38,415 nucleotides of DNA from Fidelibacterota bacterium (GTDB lineage Bacteria; Pseudomonadota; Alphaproteobacteria; Rhodospirillales; Rhodospirillaceae), in NCBI GenBank assembly GCA_947476065.1, contig CANJPG010000029.1, positions 1 through 38,415 on the forward strand, in the 5' to 3' direction. Below are positions 1-8,025 of this stretch, one piece after another; the stretch's first letter is position 1, and every line of letters begins with the position of its first letter. The position numbers and the translations under genes were made by a program. A model generated the notes under the pieces. It was not told the DNA's origin, did no database searches, and was given only the letters and a program-made list of their open reading frames with translations.

Positions 1-3
1 AAT

Positions 4-18
4 GTTCTTTATTTGTTC
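4..18 (+). promoter_or_regulatory. LexA (SOS) box upstream of radC
   Basis: The sequence reads GTTC, seven bases, then GTTC (4-7 and 15-18). This direct repeat is the known LexA operator of Alphaproteobacteria. It lies 29 bp before the radC start codon, so LexA bound here would repress radC. The motif match is exact. Its function is inferred from position. Confidence 0.75.
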
Positions 19-47
19 TTACGGGCTAGTGTTAATCGGAGCCACAC

Positions 48-671
48 ATGGGCGACCTCGGATTTAGTGACGTCGGGGCACAGGGGCTGACCCCGGTAGC
101 CGCCTCGCTCTCCTCAGAGGACACGGACAAGCCCGGATATCTGGAACACCGCAAACGCCTTCGCGCGCGCTTTCATGAGACCGGCGCCGACAGCCTGCCC
201 GACTATGAGTTGCTCGAACTCGTGCTGTTCTCAGCCATACCCCGCAGCGACACCAAGCCCATCGCCAAAGCCCTCATCAAACGTTTCGGCAGCTTTGGTG
301 AGGTTGTCTCGGCGGCACCCGACGAATTGATGCAGGTCAAAGGCGTCGGCGAGGTCGCGGCCACAGCCTTGAAGGCCGTGCAGGCGGCAGCCCAGCGTCT
401 TTTGCAGACCAAGGTGATCGCGCGCGATGCGATTTCGTCGTGGAACGACCTGATCGCCTACTGCACGGCACGTATGGCCTACAACGCGATCGAGGAATTT
501 CGCGTGCTGTATCTTGACCGCAAGAACAAGGTCATCGCCGACGAAGCCCAGCAACGCGGCACCGTTGATCACACGCCCGTGTATCCGCGCGAAGTGGTCA
601 AACGCGCGCTAGAGCTGAATGCTAGCGCGCTAGTGATGGTGCATGACAAGCCATTATTTTTGGCGGCGTAG
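48..671 (+). pseudogene. radC: RadC family protein, 3'-truncated by island insertion
   Basis: RadC (JAB/MPN-domain protein, historically linked to DNA repair) is intact up to about residue 196. An N-terminal helix-hairpin-helix segment (around residues 95-115, KGVGEVAA) is followed by the start of the JAB domain (VLYLDRKNKVIADE, then VYPREVVKRALE). Normal RadC continues VMVHNHPSGDPTPS, supplying the JAMM metal ligands HxH and SxxD. Here the protein reads VMVHDKPLFLAA and stops at 207 residues, so the second histidine and everything after it are gone. The change coincides with the first base of a repeat at 636 that recurs at 6552, so the break is explained by insertion. A LexA box precedes the gene. 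The product is probably inactive as a metallo-enzyme, but the truncated frame is open and could be made. Confidence 0.85.
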
Positions 672-749
672 GTTATCGTTTGAAAGCAGCTAGTTAGCAC
701 TGACGCTGGGCGGCAAAATGAGTGCATGTTGGCGGTAGTGTTGGCTGTT
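636..749. repeat. Left copy of island-end direct repeat (att-like)
   Basis: The 17-bp sequence ATGGTGCATGACAAGCC (636-652) is identical to 6552-6568. Imperfect similarity continues for about 100 bp to TTGGCTGTT (741-749, matching 6658-6666), with shared blocks such as CAGCTAGTTAGC and ATGTTGGCGG. The 17-bp part replaces the HxHP codons of radC. I read the first bases as the insertion core and the rest as the conserved left end of a mobile island. Confidence 0.75.
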
Positions 750-1012
750 GGTCGGCACTTGGCTGCAACAGTGACACTCCCTTCGATGGATTGTCCTGTG
801 GTGCCCTTAACCAACCCGCTTTTCCAAACTCATGAGTACGCCATCCTGTCGCTATCGGTCCGGCTTAGGAATTGGCGACGATTTATCGAACCAGGACTTC
901 TCCTTGGGCGTTGAATAGGAACTATCGACCCTCACGGGTGTTTACCTATTAAGCCTACGACGGTTTCTCTGTTGTTGGGCCTCCACCGCCGCAACCATTA
1001 GGAGCTAAGCTC
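672..1012. other. Non-coding left end of island (341 bp)
   Basis: This gap continues the island-end repeat to about 749 and has no convincing gene. A short palindrome ACCC-TCAC-GGGT (928-939) lies about 75 bp before the first cargo gene and could be part of an operator, but I cannot assign it to a regulator family. Confidence 0.4.
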
Positions 1013-1270
1013 ATGGCCGATACGCACGCCACACCGAAGACCTCGGCGACCTCAGCGCCGCCGCCATCGACCATCGCCGCCGCACATACGAACGCGGCCA
1101 AGTGCCACGAAAAGGCGGCCAAGGATCACCACGACGCCGCGAAACTTGATGCCGACGGCGACCACAAAGGGTCCGAACGGTCGGGAAAGCAGGCTCTCGA
1201 ACATGGCGAGCAGGCGATGAAGCACGCGGGTTCTTGTTGTGGCGGCTCGGGCACCGCCAAGAAGAACTAG
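1013..1270 (+). CDS. Small His/Cys-rich hydrophilic protein, possible metal binder
   Basis: This 85-residue protein has no signal peptide or membrane segment. It is rich in Ala, Lys and His, with clusters such as KCHEKAAKDHHDAAK (around residues 30-44) and HGEQAMKH, and a C-terminal SCCGGSG. An AGGAG ribosome site lies 8 bases before the ATG. I do not recognise a family. It is the first gene of the copper-related cargo. The His and Cys clusters suggest cytoplasmic metal buffering or sensing, which is inference only. Confidence 0.65.
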   Translation: MADTHATPKTSATSAPPPSTIAAAHTNAAKCHEKAAKDHHDAAKLDADGDHKGSERSGKQALEHGEQAMKHAGSCCGGSGTAKKN

Positions 1271-1284
1271 ACGAGGTTGCTAAC

Positions 1285-1314
1285 ATGGACGCTGCCGTCT
1301 TTGGCGGCGTCCAT
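1285..1314. other. Strong hairpin after the His/Cys-rich gene
   Basis: Two 12-base arms (1285-1296 and 1303-1314) pair with one mismatch around a 6-base loop. It sits 15 bp after the stop codon. No T-run follows on either strand, so it may be an mRNA 3' stabiliser or partial terminator rather than a classical intrinsic terminator. Confidence 0.4.
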
Positions 1315-1525
1315 CACTCCAAGCTGGCATTTGTCCAATACCCTGAAAAGGCTCTCGTTCGATCCGCTAAGGACTCGTGAATTGAGACTTTGACCGTGAT
1401 TTCGCCACCACGGTGAAAGGCGTCACCATTCTTGTCTTGCACGCCATTGACACCAATCAAGGCCCATTATGAGGGCGGGGATACGGTGCGATTGGTTATC
1501 AAACCGATTTCAAAGGAATACCAAA

Positions 1526-1915
1526 ATGTTCAAACGCCTTGCCCTCATTGCTAGCCTCGGCGTTCTTGCGCCTTGCGTCACCATTCCGGTCGCCTTCGCG
1601 GCTGAACCTGCGACGCCACCGCAGACGGAGGAACGCTTCCAACACATGCAATCAATGATGGACCAAGCGATGCAGGCAAAAAGTCCGGCGGAGCGGCAGA
1701 AGATTATGGGCGAGCATATGAAATTGATGCAGGAACAAATGGGAGCCATGCACAACATGATGGGCGGTGGCGGCATGATGGGACAAAAGCAGAGTGGCGG
1801 CACAAATAGTCCCATGGGCGGTCCTCAGATGATGCAGCAACGAATGGATATGATGCAGCGGATGATGGAACAGATGATGCAGGAGCAGCAGCTTATGATG
1901 AAGCCCGCCCAATAG
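1526..1915 (+). CDS. Exported methionine-rich protein, probable periplasmic copper binder
   Basis: The 129-residue product starts at the ATG at 1526, which has an AAAGGA ribosome site. The frame is open further upstream, but that would place sequence before the signal peptide. Residues 1-25 form a signal peptide (basic MFKR, a hydrophobic core, AFA-AE cleavage region). The mature part is dominated by methionine (MQSMMDQAMQ, HNMMGGGGMMGQ, MMQRMMEQMMQ) with Gln and His. Met-rich periplasmic proteins typically bind Cu(I), as in the Met motifs of CopA/PcoA and CusF-type systems. Together with the CopA pump downstream this supports copper capture in the periplasm. No named family is recognised. 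Confidence 0.75.
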   Translation: MFKRLALIASLGVLAPCVTIPVAFAAEPATPPQTEERFQHMQSMMDQAMQAKSPAERQKIMGEHMKLMQEQMGAMHNMMGGGGMMGQKQSGGTNSPMGGPQMMQQRMDMMQRMMEQMMQEQQLMMKPAQ

Positions 1916-2025
1916 CTGTGACGGTGGACGAGTGAGCCGTAATTCAAATTACCCCCTAATCAGTAGCCCGCAAAAATCTGCGCGGCAGAAGGATGATGGT
2001 TGTTGCTCGTAGAACGGAGGTTGCG

Positions 2026-2160
2026 ATGATGGACGGATTTATGAATGGTAGCGGCTCTATGATGTGGGGCACGGGACCGTGGGGCATCGCGGTCGTTGTG
2101 CTGGTCGCTCTTGGGGTTGCTGCACTCACGAAATACCTGTTCTTCAACAATCGACGATAG
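2026..2160 (+). CDS. 44-residue single-span membrane peptide of the copper cargo
   Basis: The ATG at 2026 is preceded by CGGAGG five bases upstream. A second ATG follows directly at 2029. The peptide begins MMDGFMNGSGSMMWGTGPWG and continues as a hydrophobic stretch (about residues 21-37, valine, leucine and alanine rich), then ends KYLFFNNRR. This gives one membrane helix with a Met- and Trp-containing, probably periplasmic, N-terminus. The stop at 2160 is 18 bp before the next gene start, so the two are probably co-transcribed. Similar short Met-rich membrane peptides accompany heavy-metal genes elsewhere. I cannot name the family. Confidence 0.65.
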   Translation: MMDGFMNGSGSMMWGTGPWGIAVVVLVALGVAALTKYLFFNNRR

Positions 2161-2178
2161 AAACATTGGGCAGAAGAC

Positions 2179-2565
2179 ATGACGTATTATATCGGACGAA
2201 CGCTTCCCGTTGAGTTCGATGAAGCCATAGCCCGCGCCATTGAGGCGCTTAAGAAGGAGGGCTTCGGCGTGCTTACGGAAATCGACGTGAAGGAGACATT
2301 GAAGAAGAAGATCGGCGTTGATTTCCCCAATTATAGAATCCTGGGGGCCTGCAATCCGGCGCTGGCATATGAAGCTCTAAAACTTGAAAGCCACGTCGGT
2401 ACAATGCTCCCTTGCAATGTCGTAGTCCGGGATGCTGGCAATGGTCAAATTGAAGTGGCCGCCATCGACCCCGTCGCATCAATGCAGGCGATAGATAATC
2501 CAGCACTGAAAGTGGCAGCCGAACAAGTCCGAGCAAAACTCGAACGTGTCATTGCGAATTTGTGA
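2179..2565 (+). CDS. DUF302 domain protein
   Basis: At 128 residues this matches the usual size of a single DUF302 domain. It has the typical pattern: FDEAIARAIEALKKEGFGVLTEIDV, then the Lys-rich KETLKKKIG, YRILGACNPALAYEAL and LPCNVVV. DUF302 proteins are small cytoplasmic proteins of unknown reaction, often beside thiol, sulfur or metal-stress genes. The two conserved cysteines (in GACNP and LPCNV) are present. It lies between the small membrane peptide and the copper ATPase, so a role in handling metal or thiol damage is plausible but not shown. Confidence 0.85.
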   Translation: MTYYIGRTLPVEFDEAIARAIEALKKEGFGVLTEIDVKETLKKKIGVDFPNYRILGACNPALAYEALKLESHVGTMLPCNVVVRDAGNGQIEVAAIDPVASMQAIDNPALKVAAEQVRAKLERVIANL

Positions 2566-2692
2566 GTTGTTAAACATCCGCCAGTCCAATTGGCTTTTTG
2601 GGTCTACTGACTATGGGGCCCTTGGTTCTTTCAGCCGACACCCTGGCTATTTGCGTCTCTACGCTTAACTCACTCGGTAAGGAGCCCAGAAG

Positions 2693-5035
2693 ATGCCCAA
2701 TCATGCTCATGGTCATTCGTCCCAGAAGCACAGCGCAGCATCTGTAAAAGATCCTGTGTGCGGAATGGACGTAAACCCAGAAAGCACCGAGCATTTCTGT
2801 AAAAATGGCGATGACGCTTACTTTTTTTGCTCGGCTCGCTGCAAAACGAAATTTGAGGCAGAGCCAGGTCGTTACCGGAAGTCAAGGCAACCGGAGAAGG
2901 TCATTAAGGTGCCAGAGGGCAAGATTTATACCTGCCCTATGCATCCGCAAATCCGACAGCCTGGCCCGGGCAATTGCCCGATCTGCGGAATGACATTGGA
3001 GCCCGTCACGGCAGCGTTGGAAGTCGGTGAAAACCACGAGCTTGTGGACATGTCTCGGCGGTTTTGGGTCGGACTTGCACTTGCCCTGCCGGTCTTCATC
3101 CTAGAAATGGGAGGCCACATCCCGGCTCTAGGCATCCACGAACTCATTTTACCGCGCACCTCCACATGGATTCAATTTGCTTTGTCTACGCCAGTCGTCC
3201 TGTGGGCGGGCTGGCCGTTCTTTGAACGTGCCTGGGCGTCTTTCGTGAATCGCAGCCTGAACATGTTCAGCCTTATCGCCCTCGGAACGGGTGCCGCTTA
3301 CCTCTACAGCCTGTTTGCCACCTTTGCTCCGGGGGTTTTTCCCGCTGGGTTCCGTGGAATGGGCGGCACCGTTTCGGTGTATTTCGAGGCAGCCGCCGTA
3401 ATTACTGTTCTCGTATTGTTAGGGCAGGTTCTGGAACTGCGTGCCCGCGAGCAAACTGGTGGCGCAATCCGCGCCTTGCTCAAACTAGCTCCAAAAACCG
3501 CGCATCGCTTAAAGGCTGCCGGTGAAGATGAGGAAGTTGCGCTTGAACTGGTTCAGGTCGGAGACCGCCTCCGCGTTAAACCTGGCGAAGGTATCCCGGT
3601 TGATGGCGAATTGCTTGAAGGCAAAGGGGCCGTGGACGAGTCCATGGTCACTGGCGAGTCAATGCCATCAGCAAAACAACCAGGCGACAAGCTCATCGGC
3701 GGAACCGTGAATGGCACCGGCTCACTAGTTATGCGGGCTGAAAAAATAGGCGGAGATACGATGCTTGCCCGTATTGTGAAAATGGTCGCTGAGGCTCAGA
3801 GGAGCCGAGCGCCAATTCAACGAATGGCGGACACCGTTTCAGGGTACTTCGTCCCGGCTGTACTTGGCGTAGCTGTCATCACGTTCATTGCTTGGTCAAT
3901 CTGGGGTCCCGCTCCTGCGCTTGCTTATGCCCTCATTGCGGCGGTCTCCGTCCTGATAATCGCTTGCCCATGTGCACTCGGCCTAGCCACCCCTATGTCT
4001 ATTGGCGTTGGCGTCGGTAAAGGGGCCGGTGCTGGTGTGCTAATCAAGTCGGCTGAGGCGCTTGAGCGTATGGAGAAGGTGGACACTCTGGTCGTGGACA
4101 AGACCGGGACCCTTACGGAAGGCAAGCCGAAGGTAACCGCCATCGTCCCGGCTGCGGGACTCTCCGAGGCCGAGATACTGCCACTGGCAGCCAGTCTTGA
4201 ACACTCCAGCGAACACCCACTCGCCGCAGCCATCGTCGCCGCCGCAAGGGATCGCGGGGCTTCAATTCAAGAACCAACGGACTTCGCTTCTGTTACTGGG
4301 AAGGGAGTTACAGGAAAAATCGGCGGCAGGTCTGTCGCGCTGGGCAATGCAAAGCTGATGGCGGATATAGGCGTCAAGCTCGGCGATCTCGAAGGTAAGG
4401 CTGACGAGCTTCGAAGCGACGGCGCGACCGCGCTATTTCTCGCGGTAGATGGAAAACCGGGTGGCGTTATCGCCATTGCAGACCCGGTCAAAGCAACCGC
4501 TCAAGCGGCCCTCGATAGCCTTCGGAAAGACGGCATACGGATTGTGATGCTGACGGGCGACAACAAGACGACAGCCGAGGCCGTTGCCAACAAGCTCGGC
4601 ATCAAGGAAGTCAAAGCGGATGTCCTGCCGCAGGATAAGAACCGCATCGTTAAAGAACTCACCGCAGAGGGGCGAATTGTTGCCATGGCTGGCGATGGAG
4701 TGAACGACGCACCGGCGTTGGCCGAAGCCGCTGTTGGCATTGCCATGGGAACGGGAACCGAAGTCGCAATTCAAAGCGCCGGGATTACCTTGGTGAAGGG
4801 TGATCTTGCTGGCATTGCGCGGGCTATCGTCCTGAGCCGTGCGACGATGCGGAACATCCGACAAAATCTCGTATTTGCGTTCGCCTATAATGCGATTGGC
4901 ATCCCGATAGCCGCAGGTGTCCTCTATCCGGCATTTGGCCTACTTCTCAGTCCAATGGTTGCCGCCCTCGCTATGTCGCTAAGTTCCGTTTCGGTTATTG
5001 GAAACTCGCTGCGCCTACGCACACTAAAACTGTGA
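2693..5035 (+). CDS. copA: Copper-translocating P1B-type ATPase (CopA-like)
   Basis: This 780-residue P-type ATPase probably exports Cu(I) from the cytoplasm using ATP. The N-terminus has a His-rich start, a YHS domain (about 18-62, [13 protein letters not shown]) and a heavy-metal-binding zinc-ribbon-like motif (79-103, [18 protein letters not shown]). It lacks the usual MxCxxC ferredoxin-like domain. The catalytic core is complete: TGES at 320-323, the metal-site CPC at 425-427, the phosphorylated aspartate in DKTGT at 469, TGDN, and GDGVNDAP near 670. The last membrane segments carry YNAIGIP and [12 protein letters not shown], typical of the Cu(I) subgroup. AAGGAG lies 8 bases before the ATG. 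It is the central gene of the first island, and no regulator is encoded nearby. Confidence 0.93.
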   Translation: MPNHAHGHSSQKHSAASVKDPVCGMDVNPESTEHFCKNGDDAYFFCSARCKTKFEAEPGRYRKSRQPEKVIKVPEGKIYTCPMHPQIRQPGPGNCPICGMTLEPVTAALEVGENHELVDMSRRFWVGLALALPVFILEMGGHIPALGIHELILPRTSTWIQFALSTPVVLWAGWPFFERAWASFVNRSLNMFSLIALGTGAAYLYSLFATFAPGVFPAGFRGMGGTVSVYFEAAAVITVLVLLGQVLELRAREQTGGAIRALLKLAPKTAHRLKAAGEDEEVALELVQVGDRLRVKPGEGIPVDGELLEGKGAVDESMVTGESMPSAKQPGDKLIGGTVNGTGSLVMRAEKIGGDTMLARIVKMVAEAQRSRAPIQRMADTVSGYFVPAVLGVAVITFIAWSIWGPAPALAYALIAAVSVLIIACPCALGLATPMSIGVGVGKGAGAGVLIKSAEALERMEKVDTLVVDKTGTLTEGKPKVTAIVPAAGLSEAEILPLAASLEHSSEHPLAAAIVAAARDRGASIQEPTDFASVTGKGVTGKIGGRSVALGNAKLMADIGVKLGDLEGKADELRSDGATALFLAVDGKPGGVIAIADPVKATAQAALDSLRKDGIRIVMLTGDNKTTAEAVANKLGIKEVKADVLPQDKNRIVKELTAEGRIVAMAGDGVNDAPALAEAAVGIAMGTGTEVAIQSAGITLVKGDLAGIARAIVLSRATMRNIRQNLVFAFAYNAIGIPIAAGVLYPAFGLLLSPMVAALAMSLSSVSVIGNSLRLRTLKL

Positions 5036-5216
5036 ATCGGCTCTATTGTTGTCACGGACCGCCTTCCACTGCGGCCCAGCAGAAAGTGTACCCAACCTAA
5101 ATTGGTCTTAGGGACACAAGCTAAAGTCCATCGTGCGTCAACTCGGCGATTAAGTCTAACCCCGCGCATTGCCGGGAATGTTCGCAACTACTCCATATCT
5201 ATTTAGGCGAGAGACC

Positions 5217-6077
5217 ATGCCATACGTCGTCGTAATTGGAGTGATTGCGCTCATTGTAATCCTCCATGAGATTTCTCTGCGCGTCGTGATGCGGCTGCTA
5301 ACTTTTGCGCGTAATCTGCCGCCACGGGTTACCCATTCACGTACATGGGTGCGCTCCGCCGCATTTCGCCTTCGGCTGGCTGCGCAATATCCCATGCTTT
5401 GCGGATTTGTCGCAGATCGTGTGCGACTGCGAAGTGCGACGGGCCTACCCCTAACGCTAATGATTCTTGGCGCACTCTATCTTGCCGCCCTCTTCAGTGG
5501 CTTGACCGAGGATATTCTAGAAGCGAACGGCATCATCCATATTGATAAGCTTGTAAATGCTGAGCTTAGCCATTGGCAGGTTGAACCGCTGATATCCATA
5601 TTTCTTTGGCTCACGGCCCTTGGCAGCAGCGCGACCCTCGTCTCAGCGGTAGTCATCGCAACTGGCTTTCTTTGGTCCCAACGCCGCATCTACATGATCG
5701 TGCCGGTCTGGGTGACATTTTGTGGCGCATTGGCGACGACATCGGTAGGAAAATTGCTGATTGGACGTCAGAGGCCTGAAATGACGATTGATGTGACTGT
5801 CGCATCGTCTTCCTTTCCAAGTGGTCACGCTACCTCCGCGATGGCGGTCTATGGCTTCCTCGCATATACAATTGCCGGTGTCTTGCCGAGTGTCCGTGAA
5901 CGATTTGAAGTTGCCTATTGGGCTGCCGTGTTGATTCTCCTCGTTGGGCTCAGTCGAATTGTTCTTGGCGTTCATTTTCTCACTGATGTTATTGGTGGGT
6001 TTATGGTTGGCGGAATTTGGCTGCTAGTTGGGTTTTCTATTGCCGAATGGAACCAGCGAGATCGGAATAGTGCCTAG
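5217..6077 (+). CDS. Membrane PAP2-family phosphatase
   Basis: The 286-residue protein starts at MPYVVVIGV; the frame extends further upstream but without a ribosome site, while the ATG at 5217 follows GGCGAGAG. It has about six hydrophobic spans. The three PAP2 active-site motifs are present in order: KLLIGRQRP (K-x6-RP), PSGH, and SRIVLGVHFLTD (SR-x5-H-x3-D). The family removes phosphate from lipid phosphates such as phosphatidic acid or undecaprenyl diphosphate. A diacylglycerol kinase gene follows 49 bp downstream, which pairs lipid dephosphorylation with re-phosphorylation. The exact substrate is not determinable from sequence. Confidence 0.85.
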   Translation: MPYVVVIGVIALIVILHEISLRVVMRLLTFARNLPPRVTHSRTWVRSAAFRLRLAAQYPMLCGFVADRVRLRSATGLPLTLMILGALYLAALFSGLTEDILEANGIIHIDKLVNAELSHWQVEPLISIFLWLTALGSSATLVSAVVIATGFLWSQRRIYMIVPVWVTFCGALATTSVGKLLIGRQRPEMTIDVTVASSSFPSGHATSAMAVYGFLAYTIAGVLPSVRERFEVAYWAAVLILLVGLSRIVLGVHFLTDVIGGFMVGGIWLLVGFSIAEWNQRDRNSA

Positions 6078-6126
6078 CCCATGGCAACTCAGCACAAGAT
6101 GAGCCGCTGACGAAAGGTCATGCCCT

Positions 6127-6483
6127 ATGAAGAACCGGCCCTTTCGAGAACGCACGGTTTTTGCTCTGCATGGCGTCAGAGCGGCCTGGCAACGCGAAAG
6201 AAGTTTCAGGACGCAGACCGCGCTTGCCGCAGCAGCGGTGATTGTACTAATCGTCCTGCGGCCCGCGCCCATCTGGTGGGCTGTGATCGTGCTGACAAAC
6301 TCGATTGTCCTAGCGACAGAACTTATGAACTCCGCGCTTGAAGCCCTGGTGGATCAACTTCACCCGGAGCAGCATCCGGAAATCCGGATTATCAAGGACA
6401 TGGCCGCCGGAGGTGTCCTGCTAGTAAGCACCGCGGCTCTCATCGTCGGCGCCTTGATGCTATTCGTCACGCTGTCGCCATAG
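6127..6483 (+). CDS. dgkA: Diacylglycerol kinase (DgkA type, prokaryotic)
   Basis: This 118-residue integral membrane protein has the size and layout of DgkA: an N-terminal amphipathic segment (MKNRPFRERTVFALHG), then three membrane helices. The family signature ATELMNSALEALVD is followed by IKDMAAGGVL, which hold the conserved Glu, Asn, Lys and Asp of the active site. It phosphorylates diacylglycerol, or undecaprenol in some relatives, with ATP. It is the last gene before the right island repeat. Its partner is the PAP2 phosphatase upstream. Undecaprenol kinase activity cannot be excluded. Confidence 0.88.
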   Translation: MKNRPFRERTVFALHGVRAAWQRERSFRTQTALAAAAVIVLIVLRPAPIWWAVIVLTNSIVLATELMNSALEALVDQLHPEQHPEIRIIKDMAAGGVLLVSTAALIVGALMLFVTLSP

Positions 6484-6551
6484 GCAAAAGTTACGGTCCC
6501 TTGGAAATTCCATGGGATTTTATGGTGAGGCGGAGTGAAAAATGGGGAATT

Positions 6552-6666
6552 ATGGTGCATGACAAGCCCTTAAATTTGGCCGCGCTGTAAGCTGTTTGGG
6601 CTCAGCTAGTTAGCGTGAAGCCACTTGGGCCGAATTGGGCGATGTTGGCGGGTGTGTTGGCTGTTT
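6552..6666. repeat. Right copy of island-end direct repeat (att-like)
   Basis: ATGGTGCATGACAAGCC (6552-6568) matches 636-652 exactly, followed by about 100 bp of imperfect similarity to 653-749. In a single insertion the sequence after the core on this side should be the missing 3' half of radC (HNHPSGDP region), but it resembles the left end of the island instead. This indicates the start of a second, related element in tandem. Confidence 0.7.
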
Positions 6667-6700
6667 CTCTGGACCTTCAATGGGGTTACCCGAGGCTTCG

Positions 6701-7231
6701 ATGATTTGCGCTCCCATATCCCGCCGCTTCTGGATTCCACTTCTCACCGTCCTTTTGTTTGGTGGCCTACCTGCTCGGTCCCAGACCGTGACCGGCCAAG
6801 TTCGTGTCATCGACGGCGATACCTTCCAATTTGAAAGCGGGCTGAAGGTCCGCATCTTCGGCATCGACACCCTTGAGAACAATCAGAAGTGCGAAGCCAA
6901 GGGAATGTGTGTCCCCTGCGGCCAAGAGTCCAAGAGCGTCGCTACCAAACTGATCGGCAAATCGCAGATCAGTTGCGAGCTAAAGGGTCAAAAGGCCTAC
7001 GACCGCGAAGTCGCCGTTTGCACGGTTGATGGGAAGGACTACGGCGAGACCATGATCGCCAACGGATGGGCTTTAGCCTATCGGAGCTTCTTGCCCCGCA
7101 AGGGTAAGGGACATCCGTATGTCGAAGCCGAGGAACGTACTAAAGCCGCCGGTGTTGGAATTTGGGGTATGCGGTTCATCCCACCATCCGATTGGCGCAA
7201 GCACAAGATGCGTTTGCAGTGTGAGCGTTAA
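6701..7231 (+). CDS. Secreted thermonuclease-like (SNase fold) protein
   Basis: The likely start is the ATG at 6701, giving 176 residues with a signal peptide (MICAPISRRFWIPLLTVLLFGG, cleavage near ARS-Q). The frame is open further upstream, but into the repeat region. The mature part shows the staphylococcal nuclease pattern: VIDGDTFQFESGLKVRIFGIDTLE (the Asp and Arg of the calcium and phosphate site), KAYDREVAVCTVDGKDYGETMIANGWALAYRSF, and a C-terminal AAGVGIWG. Extra cysteines (KCEAKGMCVPCG) suggest disulfides in the periplasm. It lies in the second island and converges on the next gene with 12 bp between stops. Confidence 0.85.
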   Translation: MICAPISRRFWIPLLTVLLFGGLPARSQTVTGQVRVIDGDTFQFESGLKVRIFGIDTLENNQKCEAKGMCVPCGQESKSVATKLIGKSQISCELKGQKAYDREVAVCTVDGKDYGETMIANGWALAYRSFLPRKGKGHPYVEAEERTKAAGVGIWGMRFIPPSDWRKHKMRLQCER

Positions 7232-7243
7232 CCCTCGACTGGC

Positions 7244-7963
7244 TTAGACGGAAATCTCTGCCCGCAGCGCGGCGTGATCTGAAATTGCATCACTTTGCCC
7301 AGCTAATACGTACTCACCCAATTCAGTGACGTACCGGGCATCATGGAGGCCGCAAAGGCCGTTGCTGAGAATGTGATCTACCTCTGAACGCTTTTCAGCC
7401 GCACCGAAGTAGCTGGCGGTCCCAACGGGCGTCGCTCTCTGCCATCCCGACGACAGTATGCGCCGAAAATGTTCTCCGCCCCTCGACCTATTAGATTTCA
7501 AACCGACGTTTAGGTCGCCGAGTATTACAACCGGTCGATCCAAAAGAGTGGCAGCGGTAGATTCAAGCCAGTCCCAAGCGGCGAATACAAGCCCCGCATC
7601 CTGCTTCACGTACCAAGGAACACGAACCCCGACGATTGACACTCCCGCTGAGGGAATACGGACACCGACTACGTTCGAGGGGAATTGTAGGTCGAAGTCC
7701 GGTAGCCGAATATCCAACGGTTCTAACGGATGCTTTGACGCAATCAGGACTCGATTTGCCTTCGCTCCGGTGTCTTTCGAGATTGATTGATGCGCCCATC
7801 CTGCTCGATGGAGGGCATCGGCAAAGGACGCTTCGTGTTGTTGAGGATAGAACTCAGTGAGAACCAGTACGTCGGCATCGAGCGCAATGGCAGCGTCTGC
7901 GGCTTCAGGCCGAAACCGAACCATGCCGACCCGATTATTTAGGTTCCACGTAGCAATCAACAT
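7244..7963 (-). CDS. Endonuclease/exonuclease/phosphatase (EEP) family protein
   Basis: The 239-residue protein carries the EEP fold motifs in order: ATWNLNNR (metal-site Asn), LVLTEFYP (metal-site Glu), GDLNVG (catalytic Asp-x-Asn), SEVDHILS, and ISDHAALRAEI at the C-terminus (catalytic His). No signal peptide is visible, so it is probably cytoplasmic. Family members cut nucleic acids or phosphodiester lipids, and the substrate cannot be told here. It is convergent with the thermonuclease gene. Both belong to the accessory region. Confidence 0.85.
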   Translation of the reverse strand: MLIATWNLNNRVGMVRFRPEAADAAIALDADVLVLTEFYPQQHEASFADALHRAGWAHQSISKDTGAKANRVLIASKHPLEPLDIRLPDFDLQFPSNVVGVRIPSAGVSIVGVRVPWYVKQDAGLVFAAWDWLESTAATLLDRPVVILGDLNVGLKSNRSRGGEHFRRILSSGWQRATPVGTASYFGAAEKRSEVDHILSNGLCGLHDARYVTELGEYVLAGQSDAISDHAALRAEISV

Positions 7964-8025
7964 TTACCGTGTCCGCCGCCCAAGTTGCGTAAGCTGCATC
8001 CTGACTTCCTAGAAGATCACATAGC

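Noticed and set aside
726-914. Short open frame in the left island end
   Set aside because: Its start resembles the start of a frame in the right repeat, but the two diverge after a few codons and no ribosome site precedes it. The likeness comes from the DNA repeat.
1285-1314. Hairpin considered as a definite terminator
   Set aside because: The stem is strong but no T-run follows, so it is listed only as a hairpin.
5169-5217. Upstream start for the membrane PAP2 protein
   Set aside because: No ribosome site is seen there, and the ATG at 5217 gives a normal N-terminal membrane segment.
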